Origin: Bolinopsis microptera
Taxonomy: Eukaryota > Ctenophora > Tentaculata > Lobata > Bolinopsidae
Reading direction: 5' to 3'
Assembly: GCF_026151205.1 (NCBI RefSeq)
Contig: NC_087080.1
Span: forward strand, 753,812 to 817,811
DNA: 64,000 nucleotides
Part shown: one piece after another, positions 1 to 11,215 of the stretch
How positions within the stretch are numbered: the first letter of the stretch is position 1
Layout of the letters: each line of letters starts with the position of its first letter
The notes under the pieces: model-generated
The model's input: only the letters and a program-made list of their open reading frames with translations
What the model was told of the DNA's origin: nothing
Databases searched by the model: none
Translations under genes and position numbers: made by a program

Positions 1-267
1 TGTGTTAAGGGTTTCGAAAAGTTTGCCTGCAACTATGGTCTTGCGGACGAACTGTCGAAACAATTCGACAGACATGGTCGACTTGATACACTTCATCTCA
101 ACAAGTTAGGGGCAAGAGTCCTTGCTGGACTCATTAAACAATCTGTATTTATTAGGTTAAATGGCGGAGAAGACAGAAGAAAACACATCGGCAAAGTCAA
201 TGGACGGCTATACAGCAACGTGGCTAGTGACCCGCCTGCACCGCAGCGGAGGGGACGGAACGGTTAA
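1..267 (+). CDS. LINE ORF1 C-terminus (SGNH esterase-like domain), partial
   Basis: The frame is open from the first base and ends at TAA 265-267, giving 88 residues. Residues 29-34 read DTLHLN, the Asp-x-x-His block that supplies two catalytic residues in SGNH/GDSL esterases; the following LGARVLAGLI matches the helix usually found after it. The same D-x-x-H block closes ORF1 of the complete LINE at 25.6-31.1 kb, which supports the call. CR1/L2 ORF1 proteins bind element RNA, and some carry this esterase domain. The Ser-containing N-terminal half lies outside the window. The C-terminal tail is basic, which would suit nucleic-acid binding. ORF2 starts 5 nt after the stop, so its translation probably depends on reinitiation or stop-start coupling. 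Confidence 0.75.
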   Translation, partial: CVKGFEKFACNYGLADELSKQFDRHGRLDTLHLNKLGARVLAGLIKQSVFIRLNGGEDRRKHIGKVNGRLYSNVASDPPAPQRRGRNG

Positions 268-272
268 CAGGT

Positions 273-3200
273 ATGGTTAATCGTGTTCAAAAGGAAATTT
301 GTAGTCACTGTCTGAAGAATATTGGATTAGGGCTTCCCCACTTTGAATGTTTTAACTGCAATAGTATTCTCCATGCCAAATGTTTTAATCCTTCCAAAGC
401 GCAAGTTATCAATGAAAACTTTTACTGCAACGAGTGTAAACATTCCATATCTAAAAAATACAATCCTTTTAAAGTAATGACCGATCCTGAAGTTAATGAC
501 TGTGACCCATGTATCCAAAAGATGTCCGATGCTTTGGAAAACTGTAGATCCTATACAATTAAGGACTTTAACACACATATCAAACCTTGTTTTGCAAGCA
601 ACTGCTCCATGATTTTCCAGAACATAGATGGCAATAAAACAAATTTTGATGCCTTTAGCATGGAACTAAACCGATTAGCCGAAAAATTTAAAATTATTGG
701 ACTTGCTGAAACCAATATTGGAATAGAGGAAAGCACTGTTTACCATCTTGAGGGGTACAATTGTTTCTATCAGGATAAACATATCAATAAAGCGAAGGGA
801 AGTGGAGTAGCATTGTACTTAAAGGACGAACTTAATGGAGTTGTAAACGAAGAATTATCATGGGTAACCAAAAATCTTGAAACCCTATTTATTACTATTC
901 AACATGATGAACCTGTACATGTAGGAGTACTGTACCGTCCTCCTAGTGGGGACTCCTCAGAGGCACTAAATGAACTTAGAAAAATTATTGAATCATGCCC
1001 AAAAAAGAATGCTTACATACTAGGTGACTTTAACATTAATCTCCATGATGAAAACAGTAAACTTGTTCAAGACTTTGAAAACCTTATTCTAGGTCTAGGT
1101 TTATCACCACTTATTTCTACTTCCACGCATCATAAACCAGGATGTAACGAATCGTGTATTGACAACATACTCACCAACAACATAGAAAACTCTATCTGCT
1201 CTGGAACAATTAGTACCTGCATCAGTCACCATCATGCTGTATTCCATATATTCAACTCACCCCTAGTCAGTACTGAGGTTCATGAACAAAACTATTTCCA
1301 GTACTATGACTACTGTGCAAAAAATGTGGACAAATTTGTGGAAGTACTAGACAATGAATTAACTAGTGATCCACCAGAAGACTTCAGTAATTTTTTCACT
1401 GTATTTAATCATCAACTAGACAGTGCATGTAAACTAAGCCAGCCTAAGTGTTCTAAACGTACTGCTAAGAATAATCCATGGATTACATCTGGCCTGATTG
1501 CCTCTATAAATAGAAAACATGAGCTTTATGACCTGTGGAAAAAGGCAGTTAAGAAGAAATGCCTCAACGCCTCTTCAACCAACCATGCAGACTGTCTTAC
1601 CCTTTGTTTTAATTGTACAAATAAAGTAACACGTCATGAAGAATTTAAGGCACACCGGAAGTTATTAAACCACCTTATTAATTCTGCAAAACGTAAGTAT
1701 CATGGTGTTAAGATTACAGAATGCGCTGGAGATAGTAAGAAAACTTGGCAGATAATTAATGAACTGCGTGGTAAGAAGAGACGTGAGATTAAACCTAACT
1801 TTGTGATAAATAACGAGCGTGTGATTAATCGGCGTGTAATTGCAAATGAGTTCAATAAATACTTTGCCTCTATTGCAGCTAACTTGAACGAAGCATACTC
1901 TGGTGACTTCTTAAGAATAAATTCCCTGCCGTCATTTACTGATTACCTGCCCACATCAGTTACGTCCAGTATTTTTCTTTGTGATTGTGACTGTATTGAG
2001 ATTAAAGAGATCATAAACGAACTAAAAAACGGGAAATCTAGTGACATACCTATTCATGTGATCAAGAAGTCGTGTCAAATTACTGCACCGTACTTAGCTA
2101 GATACTTTAATAAATGCATGCAAGAAGGCCACTTTCCCGATGAATTAAAAACTGGGAGAATCAGCCCCATTTACAAAAAAGAAGATGAACAGCTTTTAGA
2201 AAACTATAGACCAGTATCAACTCTACCTGTATTCGGGAAAATTCTAGAAAAGTTAATATATAAGCGGCTCTATAGTTTCCTTACTTCCAAGGGTATAATA
2301 CATGAAAACCAGTTCGGCTTTAGAAAAGGACACTCCACCAGCCATGCACTGAACTACTCTGTAGAACATATAGAATCGTTAATTAGTAAAAAGCAACATG
2401 TCCTAGGGGTCTTTATCGATCTCTCAAAAGCCTTTGACACTCTAGACCACTGTAAACTAACTACAAAATTAAACAACTATGGCATAAGAGGAAATGCTCT
2501 GAATCTTATCTCTAGTTATTTGTCTAATAGGAAACAATTTGTAAACGTTTTGGATACCAAATCTGATGAATTACCAGTTGAATTCGGGGTCCCTCAGGGT
2601 AGTGTATTAGGACCTCTACTTTTCCTACTGTACATCAATGACATATGCAATATAACTAAAAAGGGTAAATTTGTCTTATTTGCAGACGATACTAATATAT
2701 TTGTCGCTGCCGATTCGAGAAATAAAGCATATGAATTGGCTAATGAAGTACTACAGGCCGTAAACAAGTATATGGGAGTTAACCTACTGCACATTAATGT
2801 AAAGAAGTGTTGTTACATGTATTTTTCTCCCTCTAAACGTAATAATAACGAATTAGATGCCGATATAGATAGCCAAAACTTGTCCATTAATAACAAAATA
2901 ATTAAACGTGTAAGTCAGACAAAGTTTCTCGGAGTAATCATGGATGATAAATTGAGCTGGAAACCACATATATCATCCCTCAACAAGAAACTAAGAAGTG
3001 CTTGTGGACGTATCTACCGTATTAAGAAATGCTTACCAGAATCACTATATAAACAAATATATCATTCTCTCTTTGAATCACACCTAGGTTATGCTATTTC
3101 TGTCTGGGGAGGTATTCCCAATAATCAGTTAAAACCGCTATTTATTACTCAAAAGAAGTGTATCAGGATTCTATTTGGAGACTATGAAGCTTATGTAGAC

Positions 3201-3617
3201 AAATTCAAGACATGTGCTAGAGCAAGACCAATTAATTCTCAACGTCTAGGATCTGAATTCTATGTTAAAGAGTCCACTAAGCCTCTATTCACAAAACATG
3301 AATTACTTGTTACAGAGAACCTGTACCGATACCGTTGTTTAATGGAACTTTTTAAGATCATTAAGTCACGAGTACCAATTTCGTTATACTACTTATTCAA
3401 CATATCAAATAGGAAAGATAATCTGTTCATTACACCCTCTCCAACTAATCAATTTATTTATAAATCTGCATGGCTGTGGAACGAATTCCGTAAAGTTGGC
3501 CCGTTAAATTTCACCTCCACATGCGGATCTGTCAAGAATTTACTTAAACAGTCACTTCTAAGAGCTCAAAACCGGTATGGAACTGAGTGGTGTGACAGAA
3601 ATTTCACTGAATTCTGA
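273..3617 (+). CDS. LINE ORF2: zinc finger, endonuclease, reverse transcriptase
   Basis: An intact 1114-residue frame. Residues 10-56 form a PHD-like Cys/His cluster (CSHC, FECFNC, HAKC, CNEC). An apurinic-type endonuclease follows, with LAETNI (Glu146), GDFNIN (Asp252) and a terminal His block at 319-321. The reverse transcriptase shows DLSKAFD (716-722), GVPQGSVLGPLLF and FADD (803-806), so the catalytic Asp residues are all present. The C-terminal 250 residues resemble those of the other two LINEs here, including a CARARP block. The product would nick chromosomal DNA and prime reverse transcription of the element RNA. No stop or frameshift is visible, so the copy is young. The PHD-like finger at the start of ORF2, rather than only in ORF1, is notable. 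Confidence 0.93.
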   Translation: MVNRVQKEICSHCLKNIGLGLPHFECFNCNSILHAKCFNPSKAQVINENFYCNECKHSISKKYNPFKVMTDPEVNDCDPCIQKMSDALENCRSYTIKDFNTHIKPCFASNCSMIFQNIDGNKTNFDAFSMELNRLAEKFKIIGLAETNIGIEESTVYHLEGYNCFYQDKHINKAKGSGVALYLKDELNGVVNEELSWVTKNLETLFITIQHDEPVHVGVLYRPPSGDSSEALNELRKIIESCPKKNAYILGDFNINLHDENSKLVQDFENLILGLGLSPLISTSTHHKPGCNESCIDNILTNNIENSICSGTISTCISHHHAVFHIFNSPLVSTEVHEQNYFQYYDYCAKNVDKFVEVLDNELTSDPPEDFSNFFTVFNHQLDSACKLSQPKCSKRTAKNNPWITSGLIASINRKHELYDLWKKAVKKKCLNASSTNHADCLTLCFNCTNKVTRHEEFKAHRKLLNHLINSAKRKYHGVKITECAGDSKKTWQIINELRGKKRREIKPNFVINNERVINRRVIANEFNKYFASIAANLNEAYSGDFLRINSLPSFTDYLPTSVTSSIFLCDCDCIEIKEIINELKNGKSSDIPIHVIKKSCQITAPYLARYFNKCMQEGHFPDELKTGRISPIYKKEDEQLLENYRPVSTLPVFGKILEKLIYKRLYSFLTSKGIIHENQFGFRKGHSTSHALNYSVEHIESLISKKQHVLGVFIDLSKAFDTLDHCKLTTKLNNYGIRGNALNLISSYLSNRKQFVNVLDTKSDELPVEFGVPQGSVLGPLLFLLYINDICNITKKGKFVLFADDTNIFVAADSRNKAYELANEVLQAVNKYMGVNLLHINVKKCCYMYFSPSKRNNNELDADIDSQNLSINNKIIKRVSQTKFLGVIMDDKLSWKPHISSLNKKLRSACGRIYRIKKCLPESLYKQIYHSLFESHLGYAISVWGGIPNNQLKPLFITQKKCIRILFGDYEAYVDKFKTCARARPINSQRLGSEFYVKESTKPLFTKHELLVTENLYRYRCLMELFKIIKSRVPISLYYLFNISNRKDNLFITPSPTNQFIYKSAWLWNEFRKVGPLNFTSTCGSVKNLLKQSLLRAQNRYGTEWCDRNFTEF

Positions 3618-3773
3618 TTATGAAGTGATATTCATTTGCCTGTTATTCCCACTTAAGCACTTACTGACTGACAAGCTTATCTATGAATACCATGCTTGAA
3701 TTTAGGTAAACAACATACAACTCATTTCCAAGTTACGCTGAGCGCAACCGCCGAATGACTCAGCAATATTGAA

Positions 3774-3816
3774 ACGCGCGCGCATAGCATTGCGCGCCGA
3801 TGCTATGCGCGCGCGT
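3774..3816. repeat. Perfect 17-bp GC-rich inverted repeat, 9-bp loop
   Basis: Arm ACGCGCGCGCATAGCAT (3774-3790) is followed by a 9-nt loop and its exact reverse complement (3800-3816). A weaker outer pair, TTTCCAAGTT near 3726 and AACTTGGGAA near 3828, suggests a larger fold-back of about 110 bp. It may be a small MITE or the structured end of the LINE; no target duplication could be assigned. Confidence 0.7.
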
Positions 3817-3839
3817 TGTCGGCCGAAACTTGGGAAGTT

Positions 3840-5154
3840 CCCGCTCTAATATTCAGACGACAGTGATGACTCATTAAGAGCACTAATTTCGACCACTTTC
3901 CCGGTCGAACCATACCAAATCAAACTAATTGACCCACGTGTATAGCCAATGTCCTGGCGGTGCTGAGCCGATGTAAAACTCTTCTGTAAACTCTTTTGTC
4001 TCTTGTAACTTGTTTATATTTCATATTTTAGTTATACTGTGTACTGTGTACAATAGTTATAGCGTATAGTGTGTGTAGTGTGTAGTGGTTATTTTGTTGT
4101 GACGTGTCACTTTATAAGCTTTGCTACCAACGTCAGCCTTGACTTACCATTTATTGTAATTGGTACAGCATATATCAAAACTAAAACACTGTTTTCGATC
4201 TGACGGGTGATGGGCTCTCTCTGATGGGACACAGTTCTAGGGGGTACCCGGGGTACGAGTTAACGAATAGTGTTCGTGTCCTTCCACAATCCCCTCTCAT
4301 TGTGTTTTTGACGGAGGAGAAGCCTAGTTCATCCGTCTGCATCGCTTAATCGAGTTGAAAATTTAGCCAATAACAAACTAAATTACATGTTAGACTGATA
4401 GCAGGTGTAGAGTTTATAACATACAAATTCTAAATTTTTGACGGCTGACGATGGTAAGTCGCTACGTTTAATTCGGGACTTTTATAGTCTTAAGTCTTGG
4501 AGCTCAAAATGTCTCGTGCTGTGATGTGTGAGCCGTATAAACGGCGCACACCACCGCCCCGCCTTACTTCACGGTTGCGGGGCGGAGCTGGTGCCGTTTG
4601 TCTCGGCCTCAAGTGGCGAGTGCTTGCCCATCGAATACACGATTGAAACACTAATTATTTATTGGAATTCTACAGTTTCCAAAACGAAGTACGAAGATAT
4701 ATTAACTTTGAGCTTTGTTTTGGCGACTGCTTCATCGATGGGCGAGTAGGTATTTGTTGTTTAGCAGTGTTGAATATTGGAGCAATTATATAATGTATAT
4801 CTCCATCATAATATAGGCTAGTGTAAAGATATATAATCAAGAATACAAACAAACGCGAACGGTATTAGTAACTCGCTAGATTATAGATGTTATTTAAACA
4901 CATATGTTTACGTCAATTATTATTAAAATTAATATTCTTTTTGCTTTAATATAATTACATTGTACATGTCACATGGATTAATGGATTAGTTGAATGAAAC
5001 GTGTGCTACAAATGTCTACGCCTCACGCAGAACTGCGTACCGCTCAGTACTAATTCATGCTTGAGCGGTACTGCTGTTCACAGTGGCGCGCACTCAATTT
5101 AATCACAATAAATAACGAGCGCGCGGTTTTTTGGAATCTCTCCATTATTATATT
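3840..5154. other. No gene seen; AT-rich intergenic sequence
   Basis: Only short frames without support occur. A 10-bp inverted repeat GTACCGCTCA/TGAGCGGTAC lies at 5037-5046 and 5062-5071. Confidence 0.5.
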
Positions 5155-5475
5155 AATTAGATCGCAGTGCTCACGGCCTGTACTGAGTAAACGACAGAAA
5201 TATCTTTTAAATTATTTTGCTTCTGAAATTTTGGCTCTAGTAATTAAGAAATGTGACATGTAATTGTAAGTTAACAATTAAATAGATCCTGTGCGCGGCG
5301 CCTACAGCTGACCTACGAATTTCTGAACAATTTTAAATTGTGGCTGTGTGCGCGGCGTACTGTATATGTGTTTGAAATTGAAATTTGAATTTATTTATGA
5401 ATATAACATTATGTATTGATTATTTGTGGTAAATAAAAATTTTTCTTTCCTAAAAATTTTTCTTTCCTTTATTGC
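5155..5475 (-). repeat. Diverged dispersed repeat, inverted relative to 8580-8830
   Basis: The reverse complement of 8580-8830 aligns along most of this stretch, including GTGTGCGCGGCG and the run GAAATTTGAATTTATTTAT. The stretch ends in a 17-bp motif AAAAATTTTTCTTTCCT present twice in tandem (about 5433-5468). Another diverged copy lies at 13630-13930. Probably a transposon fragment. Confidence 0.65.
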
Positions 5476-5889
5476 ATATCAAGTGATATCTCTGATTCAT
5501 AATTTGTGAAGTTATCCTCTGCAAAGCAGCGGAAAACTTCCTCACAATTTTGTGGGGAGGATATGTTGTAGGGTCATTTTGGCATTTTCCAAAATAACTA
5601 TTTTGATCATAATCTAACCCTTTATTACAACAATGAATAGAAAGGACCGAAAAGAAGGAAGTGGAGAGAGGAGAATACAGAGATAAGACGAAGGGACGCG
5701 CAGAGGAGATCGCGAGAAGTGGAGCCCTAATGACAAGGAACTCGATGGACGGTTTAGATTCTTATATAGATTGGCGTTGGGTTTTATATCTTAAGTTTAT
5801 ATGCATGACAGTATTATAGTCCAGTATTTAAGGGTAGTATTTTAGGGCATATATTTTTGTACGACATTTAGTACAGCAGGGTAGTGCAG
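5476..5889. other. No gene seen
   Basis: A purine-rich patch at 5640-5740 and AT-rich flanks; no coding signal. Confidence 0.4.
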
Positions 5890-6190
5890 AGAGTTTAGTT
5901 TAACACCTCTGTTTTAGTTACAAGGAGGATAGTTAAAGATATTGTTAAGAGCAGAGAGTTTTAGGGAAACAGAAAGTTTATTTTAACATCTCTGTTTTGG
6001 TTATCAGAGGGTTCAATTTTACACCTCTGTTTTGGCTATAGCAGGATAGTTAAGGAAATATTTAGCACATAGAGTTTTGGACGAGCAGAGAGTTTATTTT
6101 AACATCTCTGTTTTGGTTATCAGAGAGTTCAATTTTACACCTCTGTTATGATTATTGGAAGGATTGTTTAGGAAATTGTTTATAGATTGC
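5890..6190. repeat. Degenerate tandem repeat, 116-bp period, about 2.5 units
   Basis: The phrase TTTATTTTAACATCTCTG occurs at about 5977 and 6093, followed each time by a second phrase ending ACACCTCTGTT. Non-coding. Confidence 0.65.
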
Positions 6191-7105
6191 TCGGAAGAGT
6201 GGGAGATTGTTAATACTTTCGGGGGATACTTAAGAGTGGAGATATTGAAGGGACGTTACACTTTTTGATTTGAGAAGAACTGATTTTGCAGTTAAAGTTC
6301 ACAGTTAAAGAACTATTCGAATTATTGACATTCATTTGAGAAACTCTGAGATATTGTAATTACAATTCTTAAAACGGTTTATTCAAATTAAACTATTTTC
6401 CCTTGTCACCTTGCAGAACAAAATATAAAGGAAAAGAGCCTTTTATCAACGCGTTACTGTGCCGCGCCGCGCAAACAAATTGTTGTTTTCTTGAAATTGT
6501 TGTTTTTTGACATACGTTGCATGCCACTTTTCGCGCGCGAAGCGCGCGCCGCCGATATATATCTCTGATATTTGGGATACGTAACATGTATCAAGTTGTT
6601 TTCTTAATTATGCTTCTCGCACTCAATTAATTATGCTTCTCGCTAGATCGGCGAAATGCGCTACTGTGCCTCGCCGAGCTGTGATGAATTGACATCGTCA
6701 ATTAATAACCATATAAGCTCCGAAATAAATCACTCTACAATATAAATTAACTATACTTTAATAATAATCTATTTAGAAAATCACGTCAAAGATACAGTGA
6801 GGCGATGACATTTATCAAAAAAATAATACGATTTGACTTATTGAGAGCAACAATTATTGCTTCTAGAGGAGAAAGAGAAATAAAAAGTAGTAGTGCAGTT
6901 AAAATATCAGATTTAAATATAAATTTAGAGCCAACAAATTGAATTGGCGACTTTAAAAAAATTAAATTTATTAAGATTTTTACTGAATTTTTATATTGAA
7001 TTTTTATATAGGGTCATTGCTATATTATGTGTATATTGTTTGATTTTTTAATTGGCTACTTTTATACTACTTGATGGGTTTTTATAAAATCTACTAAGAT
7101 TTTTA
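6191..7105. other. No gene seen; contains a duplicated retroelement-tail motif
   Basis: AT-rich. At 6478-6508 the motif AAATTGTTGTTTTCTTG is present twice in tandem, of the kind seen at other repeat ends here. A GC hairpin of the form GCGCGC..GCGCGC lies near 6532-6550. Confidence 0.45.
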
Positions 7106-8182
7106 TTGACCATTGTTAATGATCTGTCCCGGCGCGCGCTACTTCGTAGCTCTTGCCAAATAATCGCAAATTTTGATTACATAATTAACAAAAATTGTCC
7201 GATTGGTATTTCGAAAATCGGTAAAAAATTAAAATTTTGATTAAGTAATCAACGACCAAAACCCCCCCCCCCCCCCCCCCCCCCCGTAATCAACCGTAAG
7301 CATTACATTGCATTTGAAACCCCCCCTCTGATTTTTTTAATATAGTGATTTGATACTTTGTAGACATGTGTGATGATGTTATGTCATAATGTTTACTTTA
7401 CCTTACTTTACTTTTACTCAGATTCTCTTCAATAGTCTCCTCGAAACAAATTCTTAGTTCGATCCTCTTCTGATATAACATTCTGCACAACCTTTTTCAA
7501 CCTCTCTTTTGTAGGTTTATAACCTACCAGGACGCGCGCCGAGTTTGAACAGATATTTTAAGAGTATCACCCGTTAACCTCTCTTTTTTTTTTTTTTTTT
7601 CTTTTTTTTCCTTAACCTCTCTTCAGTAAGTACAGGTGCGGCTTTTGAAACAGCTTGACTGTACAGTATGTGATTATCCCAGTATGTGATTATCCCAGTA
7701 TGTGATTATCCCAGTATGTGATTATCGCAACTTGAACAGTGTCCTAAACGGCGGTCTAGACGGTGAAGTGTACGGATTCCAACTGCTTCGATTTCTTGAA
7801 ATTGTTGTTTTCTTGATTTGATTTCAAGAAGTTCAGCCTACAGCTTGATAACAGTACTTTGCGACCGAATAAGATCGCTCTTCAACTCCTCCATATCTTT
7901 CTTGATGTCCAGAAAAGTATTTACAAGATCACTGGTTGTCTGATACGCACAATACAAATATTTTATTAAAATTGTCTTTTCTCAAAAAATTGTATTTTCT
8001 TTTTACTAAAACTGACTTCACTGGCTTTTTGAACGTTTCAACTGAAAACTCTGATTTATTGACACAGTTCATAGCTTCCGCGAGTTCAGTGGCCCAACCG
8101 TTATAGATCTCATGCTCTTCGGTAATATACGCAGAGTAACCTGAAAATCTTTGAAATGTATTCATTTCATCATCATCTATCG

Positions 8183-8556
8183 TTTGTAGGCTTATAACCT
8201 ACCCGGACGCGCGCTGAGTTGGACTCGTCGGCGGCAAAACAAATATTTTACGAGTATCACCCGTTAATCCATCGTGTACTTGTATTTGTATAAAGTAAAA
8301 ATACAGTACCAGCACAATGCTGAATGCAATGGCAGTTATAATGTAGTGATAAATTAAAAATAAGAGAGCTATGTTATCAACACGTAACCAGTAACAAAAC
8401 TGCAATCACAAAAACTGCAAACAAAAAGAAAACAAAAAAAATTTGTATTTACCACAAAACAATTTAACTGGTGAAACTTGTAAAATATTTTTTTCAAATA
8501 TTAACCGTCGACGAGTCCAACTCGGCGCGCGTCCTGGTAGGTTATAAACTTACAAA
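8183..8556. repeat. Nested fold-back unit with ~50-bp terminal inverted repeats
   Basis: The left arm (8183-8231, TTTGTAGGCTTATAACCTAC then a GC-rich block ending GTTGGACTCGTCG) pairs with the right arm (8506-8556) in inverted orientation. A third, direct relative of the arm occurs at 7513-7560. The arrangement is MITE-like. In copy 2 both arms have lost the GC-rich block. Confidence 0.55.
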
Positions 8557-10274
8557 AACAATCAATATATATTATGTTATATTAATAAATAAATTCAAAT
8601 TTCAAATCCAACAATGTATATACAGCCCGCCGCGCACACAGCCATACATTTTTGAGAAATCCTTAGGTGCGGCTGTGAGCGCCGCGCGCAGGATCTATTA
8701 AATTTTTATTTTACAATTACAAATTACATGTAACATGTATTAATTACAAAAGCCAAAATTTCAGGAGCAGAATAATTTAAATTTTTTTTCGTTTGCGCAG
8801 TATGAGCCGTGAACACTGCAATGCCAATAACAGAGATTTAAAATGAAAAACCAAAAAAAAATATCCGCTAAAACGTTATAAAACCTTAATATTTTAATAT
8901 AAAATTAAAAATCTTAACAATTACTTGTATCATGTCGTGACCCCTACGGTCGTTTCACTAGGCAGGTCATACAACGTATGACAAATAATTACTACACTTC
9001 AAAATATTATATACAATATACTAAAATAAATGTTCGTAGAAGAAAGTATTTGACGTATTGACTTGACTGGCGTTTACTAAATACTAGTCACTTGATTTCA
9101 AAATGAAACTGAGGTTGACCATTGTTAATGGTCTGGCCCGGTGCGCGCTACTTCGTAGCACGTGCCATCGAGAAGAAAGCGGCGCGCGCTTTTTCAAAGA
9201 AATTTAGACGAGTAACATCTGTCAAAACTGAGGTTGAAAATGCAATTACCAAAAAGCACTGGTTCTAAATTTTTACTGAAAAAAACTGTTTCAAAAATAT
9301 CAAAATATCAATATAAAGCAGCCTTCACCTAACCATGTGCTTACGCGCCACTGCGGGCGTGCTTGTTTCCCAAGCCGGGAGGCGGGCGCACGCCACTTCA
9401 AGCGCAAGGGCTCTGGATAGAGCAAAAGCACTTATATTTGCATTATATTTGCTTTTCAAAATCCTGTTTAATTAAGTTATATTATACAATTTTAGTTCTG
9501 GCGAGGATGCCTTGGCAGTTTTCAAATATCCACGAAACCTTTCATCATGTTGTGACTGATTTGAGTGGAGACCTTAGATTTTGAGGAAGATGAGTGTGGT
9601 AAGCTGTATTTGGTGAGAAGCTTTGAGATATTGGTATACCAAGAAAGGCCCAGCATGATCTGCTCGTGAAATGCAGCACAGTTCGTTTTGAGTGCTTTCA
9701 AGGCGACTAAATTTGGCGCTCACAGCTGTCCTCATGATCATGTGATCGCCGCATGAGGTTCTGTAAATGCGCAGGGCACCTTCGAGATTATATTATTCAC
9801 CTTACTGAGGCAGTCAACCAACGTGCGACTTTATTTTTATGATATGATATGTTTTGATTGTTATTAATAAATACCAAAATTTAAACTTGTTTTCCTAAAA
9901 TTTGTTTTCCTATAGTAATCTATTGCAAGTTTGCAGGCTTCGAAGAGTAGGGGGTGGCACCTGCTTTCGTGATCCCAGCAACCTATATTGATGCTTTTAA
10001 ATGGATGGACAATGACCAGTTAATAAACTTTAGGTGGAATTTTTCATAGTGGTATTGTTCAATAAACTTCAGGGTATGCTGGTTTTTGAGTGGAGGCATA
10101 AGACTTGACAGCCATTAAGCAGGATTGGTTTTTATTAAGGAGTCAAATAGAATATGTTGTTGTTTGGGGACCGGTTTTTTATACCCGGCCAATGTTTACA
10201 AAATAATATAATACATAACAATATAATTTTATTTAATATGCGTGAATATGAAAATTGAAAATGTTCATTACGTC

Positions 10275-10410
10275 TATTCATTAAGGGCATGGTGAGAGAG
10301 GGCATCCTTAACTATATTTCCTTTGAGGCCATAGAGAGCACGAAGAGCCTTAGCCCTCAGCTCAGTATTTGCTGCTGTAAATGATCCATTTCTCTTTTCT
10401 CATTTGGAAG
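10275..10410 (-). pseudogene. Reverse-transcriptase-like fragment at end of repeat copy 1
   Basis: On the minus strand the segment reads like the connection region of a LINE reverse transcriptase (AKALRALYGLKGNIVKDAL in one frame). It is shared with the end of repeat copy 2, where more of the same sequence remains (25050-25271). Confidence 0.45.
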
Positions 10411-10489
10411 CAGAAAAAATGTATCGCCTCAGCTTTGGACAACAATTCTTGTTGAAGCTTAACTAAAGTATTTCAAAAGTGGTCAGATA

Positions 10490-11215
10490 CAGGATCTTTA
10501 CTGCAGTGTGGAATCTGACATCTGTTGTAGCTTGTTTAAAAAGGGATATTAAATCGGACCCTTAAAACTTATAGACCAGTTTATTAACTGTATGTTGTGC
10601 AAAGTGTATGAAAGTTGGTGGTAGCATGTTATTAACATTTTCTAGAACACATCGAATTTCGAAGACCATCAGATGGATTTGTAGGGTAAATCGTTGATTA
10701 TCTTAATCTTTTAGAGAAATTTGATGACATTCATGACATTTTAGAGGAAGGTGCCCGGTTGATCTCTATACTTTGATTTTAGTAAGCATTACGGACACAG
10801 TCCCCACTTTAGACTTCTGTCCTAAATTGGGAAGGCTTTGGTATTTGTGTCAAAGGAAAGTCTTTTAGATGTTTATTTACAAAAAAAAAAAGATTTTATG
10901 ACAGACGGACTATGTGGGTTTCTGTAGAAGGACAATGCGTCCGAGGTTAAAAATGTTTTTATATGGTGTTCCTCAGGGGTCAGTCTCTAGCCCTCTCCTA
11001 ATCATTCTGACTATTAATGATTTGCCTGACCTTGTAAACAACATAAGATAAAGTTATTTGTGATGATCTTAATTAATTGGTAAAGGCAGCTAACCAACGG
11101 TTGTGTTGCTGAAGATATCGAAGAATTAGAAGTCTTGGGAAAGTATTTGGCTTTTACATTTTAATCCTGCCAAGTGCAAAGTAGTGCACATTAATTTTAA
11201 CAGTGAAATGTGAAA
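10490..11215 (+). pseudogene. Decayed LINE reverse transcriptase fragment
   Basis: Across several frames with stops, pieces match LINE reverse transcriptase order: a YRPV-like block near 10570, then YGVPQGSV..SPLLI..INDLPD near 10960-11035, then a block resembling FNPAKCKVVHINF near 11160-11200. These are motifs of Jockey/CR1-group enzymes. Many frameshifts and stops mark it as old. It is probably the same insertion as the piece at 12775-13155. Confidence 0.7.

Larger units (their letters stand above)
1..3720 (+). mobile_element. CR1/L2-type LINE, 3' portion
   Basis: Contains the end of ORF1 and an intact ORF2 in the usual LINE order, separated by 5 nt. The window edge cuts off the 5' part. 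The 3' boundary is uncertain: about 100 nt of non-coding sequence follow ORF2 before a GC-rich hairpin unlike the element. Clade assignment rests on the SGNH-esterase ORF1 plus the endonuclease/reverse transcriptase ORF2, a combination known from the CR1/L2 group. Confidence 0.8.
7150..10410. mobile_element. Dispersed 3.2-kb repeat, copy 1
   Basis: Collinear and nearly identical with 19182-20378 followed by 22484-25105, in the same orientation. Differences are mostly discrete. This copy has a C run at about 7262-7285, a T run near 7586-7618, a 23-bp tail-like insert near 7789-7812, a GC-rich 38-bp block near 8197-8235, about 145 bp at 8833-8970 and about 115 bp near 10165-10275. It lacks the MITE and an ~800-bp segment found in copy 2. 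Internal frames such as 7929-8165 (minus) are kept in both copies but look like no known protein. A direct repeat of about 50 bp (GTTGACC/ATTGACC..CTACTTCGTAGC) lies just outside at 7106-7150 and inside at 9115-9165. Confidence 0.75.

Noticed and set aside
4528..4749. 73-codon frame after the first LINE
   Set aside because: No start context, splice context or recognisable motif; the length is expected by chance.
7106..9170. LTR retrotransposon bounded by the ~50-bp direct repeats at 7106 and 9115
   Set aside because: Repeats are too short and internal sequence lacks gag, protease, reverse transcriptase or a primer-binding site; the 3.2-kb repeat extends past the second copy.
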